The notes: generated from the sequence alone by a model not told the origin. A DNA stretch of 64,000 bases from Chitiniphilus eburneus (GCF_005048205.1 NZ_SUMF01000014.1:23220-87219); one strand, 5' to 3'. Positions 46,235 through 55,738 are shown, counted from the first letter of the stretch. Numbers and translations are program-made.

Positions 46235-46672
46235 TTACTTGTGCAGGCGGCGGATACGTTCCGCCGGGGTGATGATGTCGGTCAGCCGGATACCGAACTT
46301 GTCGTTGACCACAACCACTTCGCCCTGGGCGATCAGACAGCCATTGACGAGGACGTCCATGGGCTCGCCGGCCAGACCGTCGAGTTCCACGACCGACCCC
46401 TGGGCCAGTTGCAGCAGGCTGCGAATGGCGATCTTGGTGCGCCCGAGCTCCACGGTCAGGGTGACCGGGATATCGAGGATCATGTCGATATTGTTGGGCG
46501 CGCCGGTTCCCACGGGGTGGGTATCGAAGCGCTCGAAGATATCGGCGGCCTGAACCTGTTGCGGGGCTGCGGACGAGGTCTGGGCAGTGGCCTCTTCCTG
46601 GGCCTGCTCGGCCATCGCCGCCGCCCAGTCGTCCATCACGTCGCCATCCTGCTGCGGCGTGTCATCAGCCAT
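46235..46672 (-). CDS. fliN: Flagellar motor switch protein FliN
   Basis: A 145-residue C-ring protein. The acidic/Gln-rich N-terminus is followed by the SpoA domain (DIPVTLTVELGRTKIAIRSLLQL, LVNGCLIAQGEVVVVNDKFGIRLTDI). Its start overlaps fliM by eight bases. Confidence 0.95.
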   Translation of the reverse strand: MADDTPQQDGDVMDDWAAAMAEQAQEEATAQTSSAAPQQVQAADIFERFDTHPVGTGAPNNIDMILDIPVTLTVELGRTKIAIRSLLQLAQGSVVELDGLAGEPMDVLVNGCLIAQGEVVVVNDKFGIRLTDIITPAERIRRLHK

Positions 46673-47681
46673 GTCGCTCTCCCTGTCCTTCGTCTTCAGC
46701 CACGTTCATGCCTTCAGAAGAACTGAGGACCTTGTTCACACGCAGCGCATATTGGCCGTTGAGAATACCATATTTGCATTCCAGCACCGGCACGCCATCG
46801 ACCTCCGCCACGATGGCCTGCGGGATCTCCAGCGAAATCACATCCCCTGCCTTCAGGTTGAGGATGTCGCCCAGCGTGACCCGGGTGTTTCCGAGCGTGG
46901 CCACAAGGTCTACCTCCGCGTTCTGCACCTGCTTCTGCAACAGCTTGAGCCAGCGATTGTCCGCCTCGATGCGGTCGGCCTGCATGGAGCTGTACAGGAC
47001 TTCGCGGATCGGTTCGATCATCGAATACGGGAAGCAGACGTGGAAATCGCCGCCACCGGCACCCAGTTCGATCTTGAAGGTGTACGACACCACCACTTCG
47101 GTCGGCGTGGCGATGTTGGCGAACTGGGTGTTCATTTCCGAGCGCACGTAACCGAACTCGCACTCGAACACCGGCGCCCACGCCTTCTGGTACTCCTCGA
47201 ACACCACATCCAGCAGGCGCTGGATGATGCGCTGCTCGGTGGTGGTGAAGTCACGCCCTTCCACGCGAACATGGTAGCGGCCGTCCGAACCGAACAGGTT
47301 GTCGACCACCAGGAACACGAAGTCCGGATCGAAGATGAACAAGCCGGTGCCACGCAGCGGCTTCATGTGGATCAGATTGAGGTTGGTGGGCACCACCAGG
47401 TTGCGGATGAACTCGCTGTACTTCTGGACCTTGACCGGCCCGACGCTGATTTCGGCGTTACGCCGCATGAAGTTGAACAGCGCGATACGCAGGTAGCGCG
47501 CAAAGCGGTCGTTGATGATTTCCAGCGTGGGCATGCGCCCACGCACGATCCGCTCCTGGCGGCCGATATCGTAGGCGCGCACGGACGAGGCGTCGCGTTG
47601 CTCTTCGCCTTGGTCCTCTTCGCCGGTCACCCCGCGCAATAGCGCGTCGACCTCTTCCTGGGAAAGGATATCGTCAGCCAT
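46665..47681 (-). CDS. fliM: Flagellar motor switch protein FliM
   Basis: A 338-residue C-ring protein that binds CheY-P. The N-terminal CheY-binding peptide DILSQEEVDALLRG is present, then the CheC-like middle domain (GGxG-type LRGTGLFIFDPDF) and the C-terminal SpoA domain (VDLVATLGNTRVTLGDILNL). Overlaps fliN; 36 bp after fliL. Confidence 0.96.
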   Translation of the reverse strand: MADDILSQEEVDALLRGVTGEEDQGEEQRDASSVRAYDIGRQERIVRGRMPTLEIINDRFARYLRIALFNFMRRNAEISVGPVKVQKYSEFIRNLVVPTNLNLIHMKPLRGTGLFIFDPDFVFLVVDNLFGSDGRYHVRVEGRDFTTTEQRIIQRLLDVVFEEYQKAWAPVFECEFGYVRSEMNTQFANIATPTEVVVSYTFKIELGAGGGDFHVCFPYSMIEPIREVLYSSMQADRIEADNRWLKLLQKQVQNAEVDLVATLGNTRVTLGDILNLKAGDVISLEIPQAIVAEVDGVPVLECKYGILNGQYALRVNKVLSSSEGMNVAEDEGQGERHG

Positions 47682-47717
47682 GTCCTGCCGCTCGTTGCCG
47701 CTTAAACCGTTATCGGC

Positions 47718-48257
47718 CTACTGCATGATAAATGTAGTGAAATTCACCGACTGGACCCCTTCATCCTTGTCGGTCACATCCAGCAGCCGGTTCACCGTGC
47801 CCTGGATTTCCGCTGCCAGCTTGTCCGTACCGGCCACCGTGCGCAGATCCGCGGGTGTCTTGGACCGGATCAGCTTGATCACTTCGGCCTGGACGCGCGG
47901 CAGAATGTTCTTCAACGCCGTCTGGGTTTCCGCATCGGGCAGTTCCAGCACCACGTCGGTCTGAACGACCGCCTCTTCCTCGGCACTATTGAGGTTGGCG
48001 GTAATGGTCTGCAATTTTTCGAAGACAGGCGGCGCACCGTGATCCGCTTTCTTCTTTTCCTTTTTCTTCGGCGCCTCCTCGGACTGCGAAGCGACGACAT
48101 CGCTACCGACATCGGCCGGGGTACGCAGCAGCAGGAAGCCCACCACGCCGATCGCGATCAGCACCAGCAACAGCAAGACACCGATTATCGCCACGATCAA
48201 CAGCGTCTTCTTGCCCTTGGGTGCTGCTACGGGTTCTACGGCTTTCGCCTCGGCCAT
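47718..48257 (-). CDS. fliL: Flagellar basal-body protein FliL
   Basis: A 179-residue stator-associated membrane protein with one N-terminal helix (TLLIVAIIGVLLLLVLIAIGVVGFLLL split by charge), a Lys/Glu linker (APKKKEKKKADHG) and the periplasmic SPFH-like domain ending in the typical VNFTTFIMQ. GAGGTG precedes the ATG at 48255-48257. It is first in the fliLMNOPQR unit, with its own probable promoter. Confidence 0.94.
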   Translation of the reverse strand: MAEAKAVEPVAAPKGKKTLLIVAIIGVLLLLVLIAIGVVGFLLLRTPADVGSDVVASQSEEAPKKKEKKKADHGAPPVFEKLQTITANLNSAEEEAVVQTDVVLELPDAETQTALKNILPRVQAEVIKLIRSKTPADLRTVAGTDKLAAEIQGTVNRLLDVTDKDEGVQSVNFTTFIMQ

Positions 48258-48281
48258 GGTTTCACCTCGTCTGGAATTGAA

Positions 48282-48304
48282 AACGCCCCGGCGCATCCGG
48301 GGCC
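48282..48304 (-). terminator. Hairpin in the fliL leader
   Basis: On the minus strand CCCCGG-ATGCG-CCGGGG then CGTTTTCAATT. It lies after the fliK stop and also between the predicted fliL promoter and fliL, so it may end fliK transcripts or attenuate fliL. Confidence 0.5.
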
Positions 48305-48328
48305 GTTCTTCGCTTACCGCGCGTGGTG

Positions 48329-48357
48329 GTTATAACTCAAAATTGTAAGCAAAACAA
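48329..48357 (-). promoter_or_regulatory. Probable sigma-70 promoter of fliLMNOPQR
   Basis: Minus strand TTGTTT - 17 bases - TATAAC, with start predicted near 48322, about 65 bases before the fliL ATG. This is a good vegetative match and not the sigma-28 consensus. Confidence 0.55.
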
Positions 48358-48401
48358 TCATTAAGCCGCTCGATCTCAGCGATTCCTTGAGCATGCGCCA
48401 A

Positions 48402-49460
48402 TCAGGCGTAGGCATTCAGTCCCGAACGCGCAACCGGCAGCGTCACGCCGGTCAGCAGATGCGACTCGACCTGCGCCGAGCCCTCCACGCCATCGAAAGC
48501 CCGCCGTTCGGCGCCCGGCTCGCGGCCATTGCCCGACGACTGGCTCTGCGCAAAGGCCTGTTGCTGGTTCTGTTGATTCAGCGAATCCGATGCCACCTTC
48601 ACGTCCACCAACTGGATGCCCTGATCGGCCAGCAACGCGGTCAGGCGCGGCGTGGCGGCGGCCAGGGCCTCGCGCACGCCGGCATGCTGGCTGGCGAAGA
48701 CTACGCTGGCACTCTCGGCCGAAAGCGACAGTCGCACCTCCATCGGCCCCAGGTGGGGCGGGTTGAGCTGCATGTCGATCTGTTGCTCCTGGCGGCCGAG
48801 CATCATCGATACCCGCTGCGCCACCGCGTCACCCCAGCGATTGCTGCCGACCGGCTCGGGAATGTAGTGCGTGCTCTTGACGGCGTTCAGGGCATGGTTC
48901 TCGCTGGCGCGCGGCAGGATCGGCGCAGCCGTTTCGGTGGGACGGGTCAGCGGCGTATCGGGCAACAGATCCGGTGGCGCTTCCTCGGCCTCGAGTGACT
49001 GGGCCTGCGGCAAGGCTTTGCCGGTCGCGGCAATATCTGCCTGCGACTTCGCCGTGTCGGCCTTGGCATCGGCCGGGGTTTGCGTATCCGCCGCCTCTGC
49101 CTTGCCCGTGGCATTGGCCAGCCATGCCTTCATGGCGGTGACCGGATCGGTCTCGCCATTGGCGGTTGCGACCACCGGCACCTGAATCTGCGTGGCGGGG
49201 GTCTGCTCGGGGCCGAAATGCAACAGCGCCAGCCAGGCATCGGCCGCGTTGCGCGCGGTTTCGCCGTTGTCCTGCGGCGTGCGCTCGCTCGGTTCCTCAC
49301 GGCGTTCCACCACCTTGCTCACGGCCCTGGATACCTTATCCTGCCCCATCTCCTTGGCGAGTGTGTCGCCGAAGTCCCGGGAGTCGGCTTTACCTGAATT
49401 GCCGCTGGGGGCCTTGCCGGCATTGGCTTGCGAAAAATTCAGTGGCGTAACACTGGACAT
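48402..49460 (-). CDS. fliK: Flagellar hook-length control protein FliK
   Basis: A 352-residue secreted molecular ruler. The long N-terminal part is Ala/Thr/Glu/Gln-rich and disordered; the C-terminal Flg_hook domain (about 210-300) contains QLNPPHLGPMEVRLSL and the HAGVREALAAATPRLTALLADQGIQL block. The C-terminus is Gln/Ser-rich. The gene is transcribed away from flhB, from a 241-bp divergent region in which no sigma-54 or sigma-28 consensus was recognised. Confidence 0.9.
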   Translation of the reverse strand: MSSVTPLNFSQANAGKAPSGNSGKADSRDFGDTLAKEMGQDKVSRAVSKVVERREEPSERTPQDNGETARNAADAWLALLHFGPEQTPATQIQVPVVATANGETDPVTAMKAWLANATGKAEAADTQTPADAKADTAKSQADIAATGKALPQAQSLEAEEAPPDLLPDTPLTRPTETAAPILPRASENHALNAVKSTHYIPEPVGSNRWGDAVAQRVSMMLGRQEQQIDMQLNPPHLGPMEVRLSLSAESASVVFASQHAGVREALAAATPRLTALLADQGIQLVDVKVASDSLNQQNQQQAFAQSQSSGNGREPGAERRAFDGVEGSAQVESHLLTGVTLPVARSGLNAYA

Positions 49461-49701
49461 GATCTTGATCCTCGTTCGGGCTCACCGCCCGCGGATACCC
49501 TTAAGCAAATCCGATGCCAGCGAATGCGCACCCGCAAAACAGAGAAGGACGACAGTCGGGTCCGCTACCACTAGGGTAGAACCGGCCTTCAAAAGTAAGA
49601 TGCACGGATTCGTTTCGGACATCCCGGCTCCGCCACCGCCTTTCGCGCCCGGGCTCCAGAACCGATCCCCCTAGACGCCCGCCAACACCAGGAATGCAGC
49701 C

Positions 49702-50841
49702 ATGGCAGAAGACTCCGGCGAGGACAAGACAGAACCAGCCTCACCGCGAAAACTGGAAGAGGCGCGCAAGAAAGGCCAGATTCCCCGTTCGCACGAACTC
49801 TCCACGTTCTCGATCCTGCTGACCGGCCTGATCGCGCTGCTGATGCTGGGGCCGGGTGTGTTCACCGCGATGGAACAGATCTTCCACAGCGAACTGCGGT
49901 TCGACCGCGTGACGGTCACCACCCCCACCCTGATGCTGGTGCATTTCACCAATGCCGTGGGCATCGCGCTGCGCGCCTGCGTGCCGATCTTTGCCGCCTG
50001 TGCACTGGCGGCGCTGCTCACGCCGATCGCCATCGGTGGCCTGCTGTTCACCTTCGAAACCGTCACGCCCAACTTCACCCGGATGAACCCGCTCAACGGG
50101 ATAAAGCGCATGTTCTCGATGCGCGCGGTGGTGGAGGCCGTCAAAGCCATCCTCAAGTCGGGGCTGATTGGCGGCGTCGCCGCCTATGCGCTCTGGAGCG
50201 AACGAGAACAATTCGTCCAGTTGGTCGTCATGCCAGCCGATGTCGGCTTCGCCTATCTATGGGGCATGATCAAGCACACGCTGCTGCTGGTGGTCGGCGG
50301 CATGGCGCTGATTCCGATGCTCGATGTGCCCTACCAGTTGTGGGAGTACTACAAGGGCCTGCGCATGACCAAGGAAGAGGTCAAGAAGGAATACAAGGAA
50401 TCGGAAGGCGATCCGCATATCAAGGGCCGGATTCGGCAATTGCAGCGCGAAGCCGCACGCAAGCGGATGATGGCCAACATTCCCAAGGCCGACGTGATCG
50501 TCACCAACCCCACCCATTACGCGGTTGCATTGCAGTACACCGAAAAGATGCGTGCGCCCACGGTCGTGGCCAAGGGCGCCTTCCTGCTGGCGGAGCGCAT
50601 CATCGAGCTGGGGCGCGAGCATAAGGTTTCCGTGGTGCGCACCCCACCCTTCGCCCGGGCGCTGTACCACCACGCGGAACTGGGCGAGGAAATCCCCGCC
50701 GCGCTGTATACCGCCGCAGCCGAAGTGCTGGCCTACATCTACCAGTTGCGCCACTTCCACCAGCACGGAGGCCTGGAGCCGGCGCTGAGCGACGAACTGC
50801 CGGTGCCGCCCGAGCTGGACCCGGAAACCCCCAAACCCTGA
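49702..50841 (+). CDS. flhB: Flagellar export switch protein FlhB
   Basis: A 379-residue export-gate protein. Four transmembrane helices occupy residues 35-215, then a cytoplasmic domain with the autocleavage site NPTH at 269-272 that switches substrate specificity from hook to filament. The N-terminus EDKTEPASPRKLEEARKKGQIPRS is typical. AGGA lies 9 bases before the ATG. FliK, its partner in the switch, is encoded divergently next door. Confidence 0.96.
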   Translation: MAEDSGEDKTEPASPRKLEEARKKGQIPRSHELSTFSILLTGLIALLMLGPGVFTAMEQIFHSELRFDRVTVTTPTLMLVHFTNAVGIALRACVPIFAACALAALLTPIAIGGLLFTFETVTPNFTRMNPLNGIKRMFSMRAVVEAVKAILKSGLIGGVAAYALWSEREQFVQLVVMPADVGFAYLWGMIKHTLLLVVGGMALIPMLDVPYQLWEYYKGLRMTKEEVKKEYKESEGDPHIKGRIRQLQREAARKRMMANIPKADVIVTNPTHYAVALQYTEKMRAPTVVAKGAFLLAERIIELGREHKVSVVRTPPFARALYHHAELGEEIPAALYTAAAEVLAYIYQLRHFHQHGGLEPALSDELPVPPELDPETPKP

Positions 50842-50980
50842 AGCGCGCCAGTAGGCGCATCCGGTACAATCGCCCGCGATCGACGCAACCCGGCTCACCC
50901 CGCGTGGACCTTGCGGATCGGAAAATCAATGCAGCATGACCGGCGCGGTTGGCCGGGGGTGGAACGAAACGAGATGAACG

Positions 50981-53092
50981 ATGTGGCGTAATTTCAACTA
51001 CACCAAGCTGGCCGGGCCAGTCCTGGTGCTGATGGTGCTCGGCATGATGATCCTGCCGCTGCCGCCACTCGTGCTCGACCTGTTCTTCACCTTCAACATC
51101 GCGCTGTCGGTCGTGGTGCTGATGGTCAGCCTGTATACGCGCGAACCCCTCGAATTCTCGTCGTTCCCCACGGTCCTGCTGTTCACCACGCTGCTGCGGC
51201 TATCGCTGAACGTGGCCTCCACCAAGCTGGTATTGACCCACGGCCATTCGGGCGGCGACGCGGCCGGCAAGGTGATCGAGGCCTTCGGCCACGTGCTGAT
51301 CGGCGCCAACCTCACCGTCGGTGTGGTGGCCTTCGTCATCCTGACCATCATCAACTTCGTCGTGATCACCAAGGGCGCGGGCCGGATCGCCGAAGTGAGC
51401 GCGCGTTTTGCCCTGGATGCCATGCCCGGCAAGCAGATGGCGATCGACGCCGACCTGAACGCGGGCCTGATCGGCGAAGAAGATGCACGCAAGCGACGCG
51501 CCGTCGTCGCACAGGAAGCCGACTTCTTCGGCTCCATGGACGGTGCCTCCAAGTTCGTGCGCGGCGACGCGGTGGCCGGCATCCTGATCATGGTCATCAA
51601 CATCGTCGGCGGCCTGATCGTCGGCATGGCCCAGCACGACATGGCGTTCGGCGATGCCGCACGCACCTACACCCTGCTGACCATCGGTGACGGCCTGGTT
51701 GCACAGATTCCCGGCCTAGTGATCTCCGTGGCCGCCGGTATCGTGGTGTCGCGCGTCGGCACCGATACCGATGTTTCCGAACAGATTCTCAACCAGATGT
51801 TCGCACGGCCCCAGGTGCTGTACATCTCCGCCTCGGTCATGGCCATCCTCGGCCTGATCCCCGGCATGCCGCACTTCGCGTTCCTGCTGATCGCCGTCAT
51901 CGCGGCCGCGCTGGCCTGGTACGTGGAACGCCGCGAACGTACCAAAAAAGCGGCCCCCGCCCCTGGCGGCGCGCCAGGCATGCCCCCCGGCATGGCGATG
52001 CCTCCCGGCGGCCTGCCGCCGGGCATGGTGCCCCCGCCCGGCGAGCAACCCTTGCAGGAAGTCAGTTGGGCGGACGTGCAACCGGTCGATCCGGTGGGCC
52101 TGGAAGTGGGCTACCGGTTGATTCCATTGGTGGACCGCAACCAGGACGGCGAACTGCTGCGCCGGATACGCGGCATCCGCAAAAAGCTGGCGCAGGAACT
52201 GGGCTTCCTGATGCCGGCCGTGCATATCCGCGACAACCTCGAACTGAAACCCAACCAGTACCGCATCCTGCTCAAGGGCGTGGATGTCGGCGTCGGCGAG
52301 GCCTACGCCGGGCAATGGCTGGCGATCAACCCCGGCAACGCGTCCGGCTCGCTGGCCGGCACGCCGACCACCGACCCCACCTTCGGCCTGCCGGCCACCT
52401 GGATCGACGGCAGCCTGCGCGACCAGGCCCAGGCCATGGGCTTCACCGTGGTGGATACGTCCACCGTGGTCGGCACCCATATCTCGAACACCCTGCAAAG
52501 CCACGCGGCGGAACTGCTGGGGCGCGAGGAAGTGCAGCAGTTGCTGGAACACTTCGCCAAGGAAGCCCCCAAACTGGTCGAGGATCTGGTACCCAAGGTG
52601 GTCCCCGTGGGCACGCTACAGAAGGTATTGCAGAACCTGCTCGACGAAGGCATGCATATCCGCGACCTGCGCACCATCCTGGAAACGCTGAGCGAACATC
52701 ATGGACGCACCCAGGACGTGGACGAACTGACCGCTGCGGTGCGCGTGGCGCTCGGCCGCGCCATCATCCACCAGCTCTTCCCCGGCGAGAACGAACTGCC
52801 CGTGGTGGCGCTGGAGCCGCAGCTCGAACACATCCTGCTCAACGCCGCCAGCGGCAAGACCCCGGGCGGGCTGGAGCCGGGCCTGGCGGAGCGCCTGCTC
52901 AAGCAGGCATCGCAACTGACCGAAAACCTGGAATCGCAAGGCATGAACACGGTGCTGATCACGCCGGCCCAACTACGCCCGATGCTCAGCCGTTTCCTGC
53001 GCCGTTCGATTCCCGGCTTGCGTGTGATCTCGCATACCGAAATCCCGGACAGCAAGACCATTCGCATCGTCGGCGTGCTGGGCGCCGCGTAA
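50981..53092 (+). CDS. flhA: Flagellar export protein FlhA
   Basis: A 703-residue export-gate protein with eight transmembrane helices in residues 1-320 (FHIPEP-type segment SLNVASTKLVLTHGH; MPGKQMAIDADLNAGLI) and a large cytoplasmic ring domain. Between them (about 324-355) is an unusual Gly/Pro/Met-rich linker (PGGAPGMPPGMAMPPGG...). The gene starts 139 bp after flhB. Its TAA stop abuts a 72-bp relative of the inverted-repeat element. Confidence 0.95.
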   Translation: MWRNFNYTKLAGPVLVLMVLGMMILPLPPLVLDLFFTFNIALSVVVLMVSLYTREPLEFSSFPTVLLFTTLLRLSLNVASTKLVLTHGHSGGDAAGKVIEAFGHVLIGANLTVGVVAFVILTIINFVVITKGAGRIAEVSARFALDAMPGKQMAIDADLNAGLIGEEDARKRRAVVAQEADFFGSMDGASKFVRGDAVAGILIMVINIVGGLIVGMAQHDMAFGDAARTYTLLTIGDGLVAQIPGLVISVAAGIVVSRVGTDTDVSEQILNQMFARPQVLYISASVMAILGLIPGMPHFAFLLIAVIAAALAWYVERRERTKKAAPAPGGAPGMPPGMAMPPGGLPPGMVPPPGEQPLQEVSWADVQPVDPVGLEVGYRLIPLVDRNQDGELLRRIRGIRKKLAQELGFLMPAVHIRDNLELKPNQYRILLKGVDVGVGEAYAGQWLAINPGNASGSLAGTPTTDPTFGLPATWIDGSLRDQAQAMGFTVVDTSTVVGTHISNTLQSHAAELLGREEVQQLLEHFAKEAPKLVEDLVPKVVPVGTLQKVLQNLLDEGMHIRDLRTILETLSEHHGRTQDVDELTAAVRVALGRAIIHQLFPGENELPVVALEPQLEHILLNAASGKTPGGLEPGLAERLLKQASQLTENLESQGMNTVLITPAQLRPMLSRFLRRSIPGLRVISHTEIPDSKTIRIVGVLGAA

Positions 53093-53164
53093 GCGGCCTG
53101 CGACGCCGCGTGGCGCCCGAAATGCGCCGAACGCTGTCGTGAAACATTGGATGGCACGCCCTAG
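53093..53164. repeat. 72-bp end fragment of the inverted-repeat element
   Basis: GCGGCCTGCGACGCCGC... through ...AACATTGG and GCACGCCCTAG matches two parts of the element at 21853-22124: its inner hairpin arm (21946-21985) and its terminal repeat (complement of 21853-21885), with a few mismatches. It fills the gap between the flhA stop and the convergent rluA-type gene, and its CTAG end provides that gene's TAG stop. Confidence 0.75.
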
Positions 53165-53907
53165 AACGGCGCCGGGCAGTACCAGACCATCAGCGCATTG
53201 CTGGCCGGATGGCGCAATGCCAGCGTATCGGCATGCAGCAGCAGCCGGGGAGCCCCGGCGTGGATCGCGGGTGGCGCATAGAACTCATCGCCCAGGATGG
53301 GATGGCCGATGCCCTGCATGTGCAGCCGCAACTGATGCGAGCGCCCCGTCACGGGCATCAGCGCCACACGGGTAATATCGCGCGCGGCATCGTAGTCCAG
53401 CGCCCGATAGTGGGTCAGCGACGGTTTGCCGTGCTCGATATCCACCTTTTGCCGTGGGCGGTTCGGCCAGTCGGCGTTCAACGGCAACGCCACCTCGCCC
53501 TCGCCTTCCAGCCGGCCTGCCACCACCGCGACATAGCGCTTTTCGACCTGCCTCGCCTCGAATGCCATGCTCAGCGCACGCTGCATCGCCGCGCCGCGAC
53601 CAAACACCATCAGGCCCGAGGTATCCATGTCGAGCCGATGCACGATCAACGCATCCTCGTGACGCGCCTGCACGCGCGATGCCATCGAATCGGCCCGATC
53701 CTCGCCCCGGCCCGGCACGGACAACAGACCGTGTGGTTTATCCACAACGACCAGGCAGGCATCGACGAAAACGGGAACGAGCCCGGTATCGGGCGGCGGC
53801 AGATAGCGAAACACGGAAAAAACCCGGAAAACGACGTTCGACAAGGTGGCAGACACCGTAAAGAGGGCCTGCCCCCCACCTGGAGCGACCAGCCCGCGCC
53901 TGCGCAC
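53161..53907 (-). CDS. rluA: Pseudouridine synthase, RluA type
   Basis: Up to 248 residues, without an S4 domain. Motifs follow E. coli RluA closely: VVDKPHGLLSVPGRGED, catalytic Asp in VHRLDMDTSGLMVFG, PLNADWPNRPRQKV, PVTGRSHQLRLHMQGIGHPILGDEFY, APRLLLHA. The target would be 23S rRNA and tRNA uridines. The exact start is unsure: the first 35-40 residues from the ATG at 53907 look non-native, and a GTG at 53812-53814 would give the usual length. The TAG stop is shared with the adjacent repeat end. Confidence 0.85.
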   Translation of the reverse strand: MRRRGLVAPGGGQALFTVSATLSNVVFRVFSVFRYLPPPDTGLVPVFVDACLVVVDKPHGLLSVPGRGEDRADSMASRVQARHEDALIVHRLDMDTSGLMVFGRGAAMQRALSMAFEARQVEKRYVAVVAGRLEGEGEVALPLNADWPNRPRQKVDIEHGKPSLTHYRALDYDAARDITRVALMPVTGRSHQLRLHMQGIGHPILGDEFYAPPAIHAGAPRLLLHADTLALRHPASNALMVWYCPAPF

Positions 53908-53996
53908 CGGCAGCGCATCGCAAGCATGCCCACGATAGTTTGTGCAATGCTGACGACGTGGGGATAATACGCGGGTTTACACGTCAGACTGGGCCA

Positions 53997-55487
53997 ATGG
54001 TCGTCAAGAAATTCTACGGAGCCACCACACGGGATGCGCTGCGCCAGGTTCGCGACGAACTCGGCCCGGATGCGCTGATCCTGTCCAACCGCCAGATTGC
54101 CGGTGGCGGCGTGGAAATCATGGCCGTCGCCGATGCCGACGTCGCCGCGCTCACCAGCATCCAGAGCACGCCCATCGCCGCCAAGGTCGGCCCGCGTGCC
54201 GCGCAGAATGGCGCCCGCCTGATCCATAGCGCGCAGCACGAACGCACCGAGCCCACGCCCACCCCGCTCAACCGCGCCCTGGCCCGTTCCTACGCCATTG
54301 CCGACGAAGACCAGGAGCCGACGCTGGACGACGTCCCGGCGGAGGAAGTGCCGCAGGTGGTGCGAAGCAACCGCCCACCGCGCGCGCCAGCCGCCCCCGC
54401 GCCGCAGGTAGCGCCGCCAGCCCCGCGCAACGCGCCGGAGCCACCGCGCCGCGCCCTGCCCAATTTCAGCTTCGAAGACGACGACGCCCACGATGCCCTT
54501 TCCCCCGCGCCGGTGAATGGCGAGGCCATGGAGGACATCGCCCGCGAAATCCGCCTGTTGCGCGGCCTGCTGGAAAGCCAGATCGCCGGCATGGCCTGGG
54601 GCGAGCTTTCCAAGCACGCGCCGGAAAAGCTCGAAGCACTGCGCCAATTGCTGGCCGCTGGCTTCTGCCCCGCGCTGTCGCGGCAACTGATCGACAAGAT
54701 GCCCGGCGGGCTGACACTGGATGCCGGCATGCGCTGGGTGAAAGCCGCGCTGGCACACAACCTGCCCGCGATGGGCAACCACGACGCCCTGATCGAGCGT
54801 GGCGGCATCGTCGCGCTGATCGGCCCCACCGGCGTGGGCAAGACCACCACCGTGGCCAAGCTGGCCGCCCGTTGCGCGCTGACCCACGGCCCGCAATCGG
54901 TGGCGCTGCTGACCACCGACAGCTACCGGATCGGAGCGCAGGACCAACTACGCATCTACGGCCGCATCATCGGCATCCCGGTCCACGATGTAAAAGACGA
55001 TACCGACCTGGAACTGACGCTGGCCGATCTCGCCGACCGGCACCTGGTGCTGATCGATACCGTGGGCATGGGGCAACGCGACCAGCGCATCGTCGAGCAG
55101 TTGCGCCTGTTCGACGTGGACGCGGTGCAGACGGTGCTGCTGTTGGCCGCCAACGCCGCGCCGGCCACGCTGGACGACGTGGCCCGCCGCTACAAGAACG
55201 CGCACCTCACCGGCTGCATCCTCACCAAGCTGGATGAAGCGATGAGCCTGGGCGGCTGTCTCGATGTCGCCATCCGCCACAAGCTGGCGCTGCACTTTGT
55301 CACCAATGGCCAGCGCGTGCCCGAAGACCTGCACGTCGCGCGCGTCGATTACCTGGTGGACCGCGCGTTCCGCAACCAGCACGACAGCGGCGTATTCCAG
55401 TTGCAGCGCGACGAGTACCCGCTCTACATGGGCAGCCAGGACGCACCGCTCGACTTCACGCTGAACGTCGGGGGCGTGCGTGGATAG
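53997..55487 (+). CDS. flhF: Flagellar SRP-like GTPase FlhF
   Basis: A 496-residue GTPase that sets flagellar position and number with FlhG. The conserved N-terminus is MVVKKFYGATTRDALRQVRDELGPDA; a long Pro/Ala-rich linker (about 80-185) follows, then the NG domain with P-loop GPTGVGKTTTVAKL, TTDSYRIGAQDQLRIYG and the ILTKLDEAMSLGG motif. The ATG at 53997 gives the family N-terminus. flhG follows after a 250-bp gap that holds a dispersed repeat. Confidence 0.95.
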   Translation: MVVKKFYGATTRDALRQVRDELGPDALILSNRQIAGGGVEIMAVADADVAALTSIQSTPIAAKVGPRAAQNGARLIHSAQHERTEPTPTPLNRALARSYAIADEDQEPTLDDVPAEEVPQVVRSNRPPRAPAAPAPQVAPPAPRNAPEPPRRALPNFSFEDDDAHDALSPAPVNGEAMEDIAREIRLLRGLLESQIAGMAWGELSKHAPEKLEALRQLLAAGFCPALSRQLIDKMPGGLTLDAGMRWVKAALAHNLPAMGNHDALIERGGIVALIGPTGVGKTTTVAKLAARCALTHGPQSVALLTTDSYRIGAQDQLRIYGRIIGIPVHDVKDDTDLELTLADLADRHLVLIDTVGMGQRDQRIVEQLRLFDVDAVQTVLLLAANAAPATLDDVARRYKNAHLTGCILTKLDEAMSLGGCLDVAIRHKLALHFVTNGQRVPEDLHVARVDYLVDRAFRNQHDSGVFQLQRDEYPLYMGSQDAPLDFTLNVGGVRG

Positions 55488-55536
55488 CTCCGGAACGAAC
55501 TCGCCAGCCCTGGCTACGCATTACCCCACGCATGCC

Positions 55537-55644
55537 CCCGGCAAAGCCGGGCGCGCACTCGCCGCGGTATGCCAGAACCGGTGCTTGCCTGCTTGGTTCC
55601 ACTCCCCCCGCCCTCGCCACCGCGAGGGAGCCTCGCGTTGCTCG
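55537..55644. repeat. 108-bp dispersed repeat, copy B
   Basis: Gap-free match to 13555-13662, carrying the same two hairpins (CCCGGC-AAA-GCCGGG and CCCTCGC-CACC-GCGAGGG). It sits in the flhF-flhG gap of an otherwise tightly packed operon. Confidence 0.8.
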
Positions 55645-55738
55645 CGCAGGAGTTCCGGCCAATGTTTGCCGATCCACTGCCTAAGCCCCTGAACGGTTCG
55701 GGTACTGCTGCCGCCCGCTCGACGCAGGATTGCAGCAA

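Noticed and set aside
49461..49701. Sigma-54 or sigma-28 promoters between fliK and flhB
   Set aside because: No TGGCAC-N5-TTGC or TAAAGTTT-N11-GCCGATAA-like match was found by eye on either strand.
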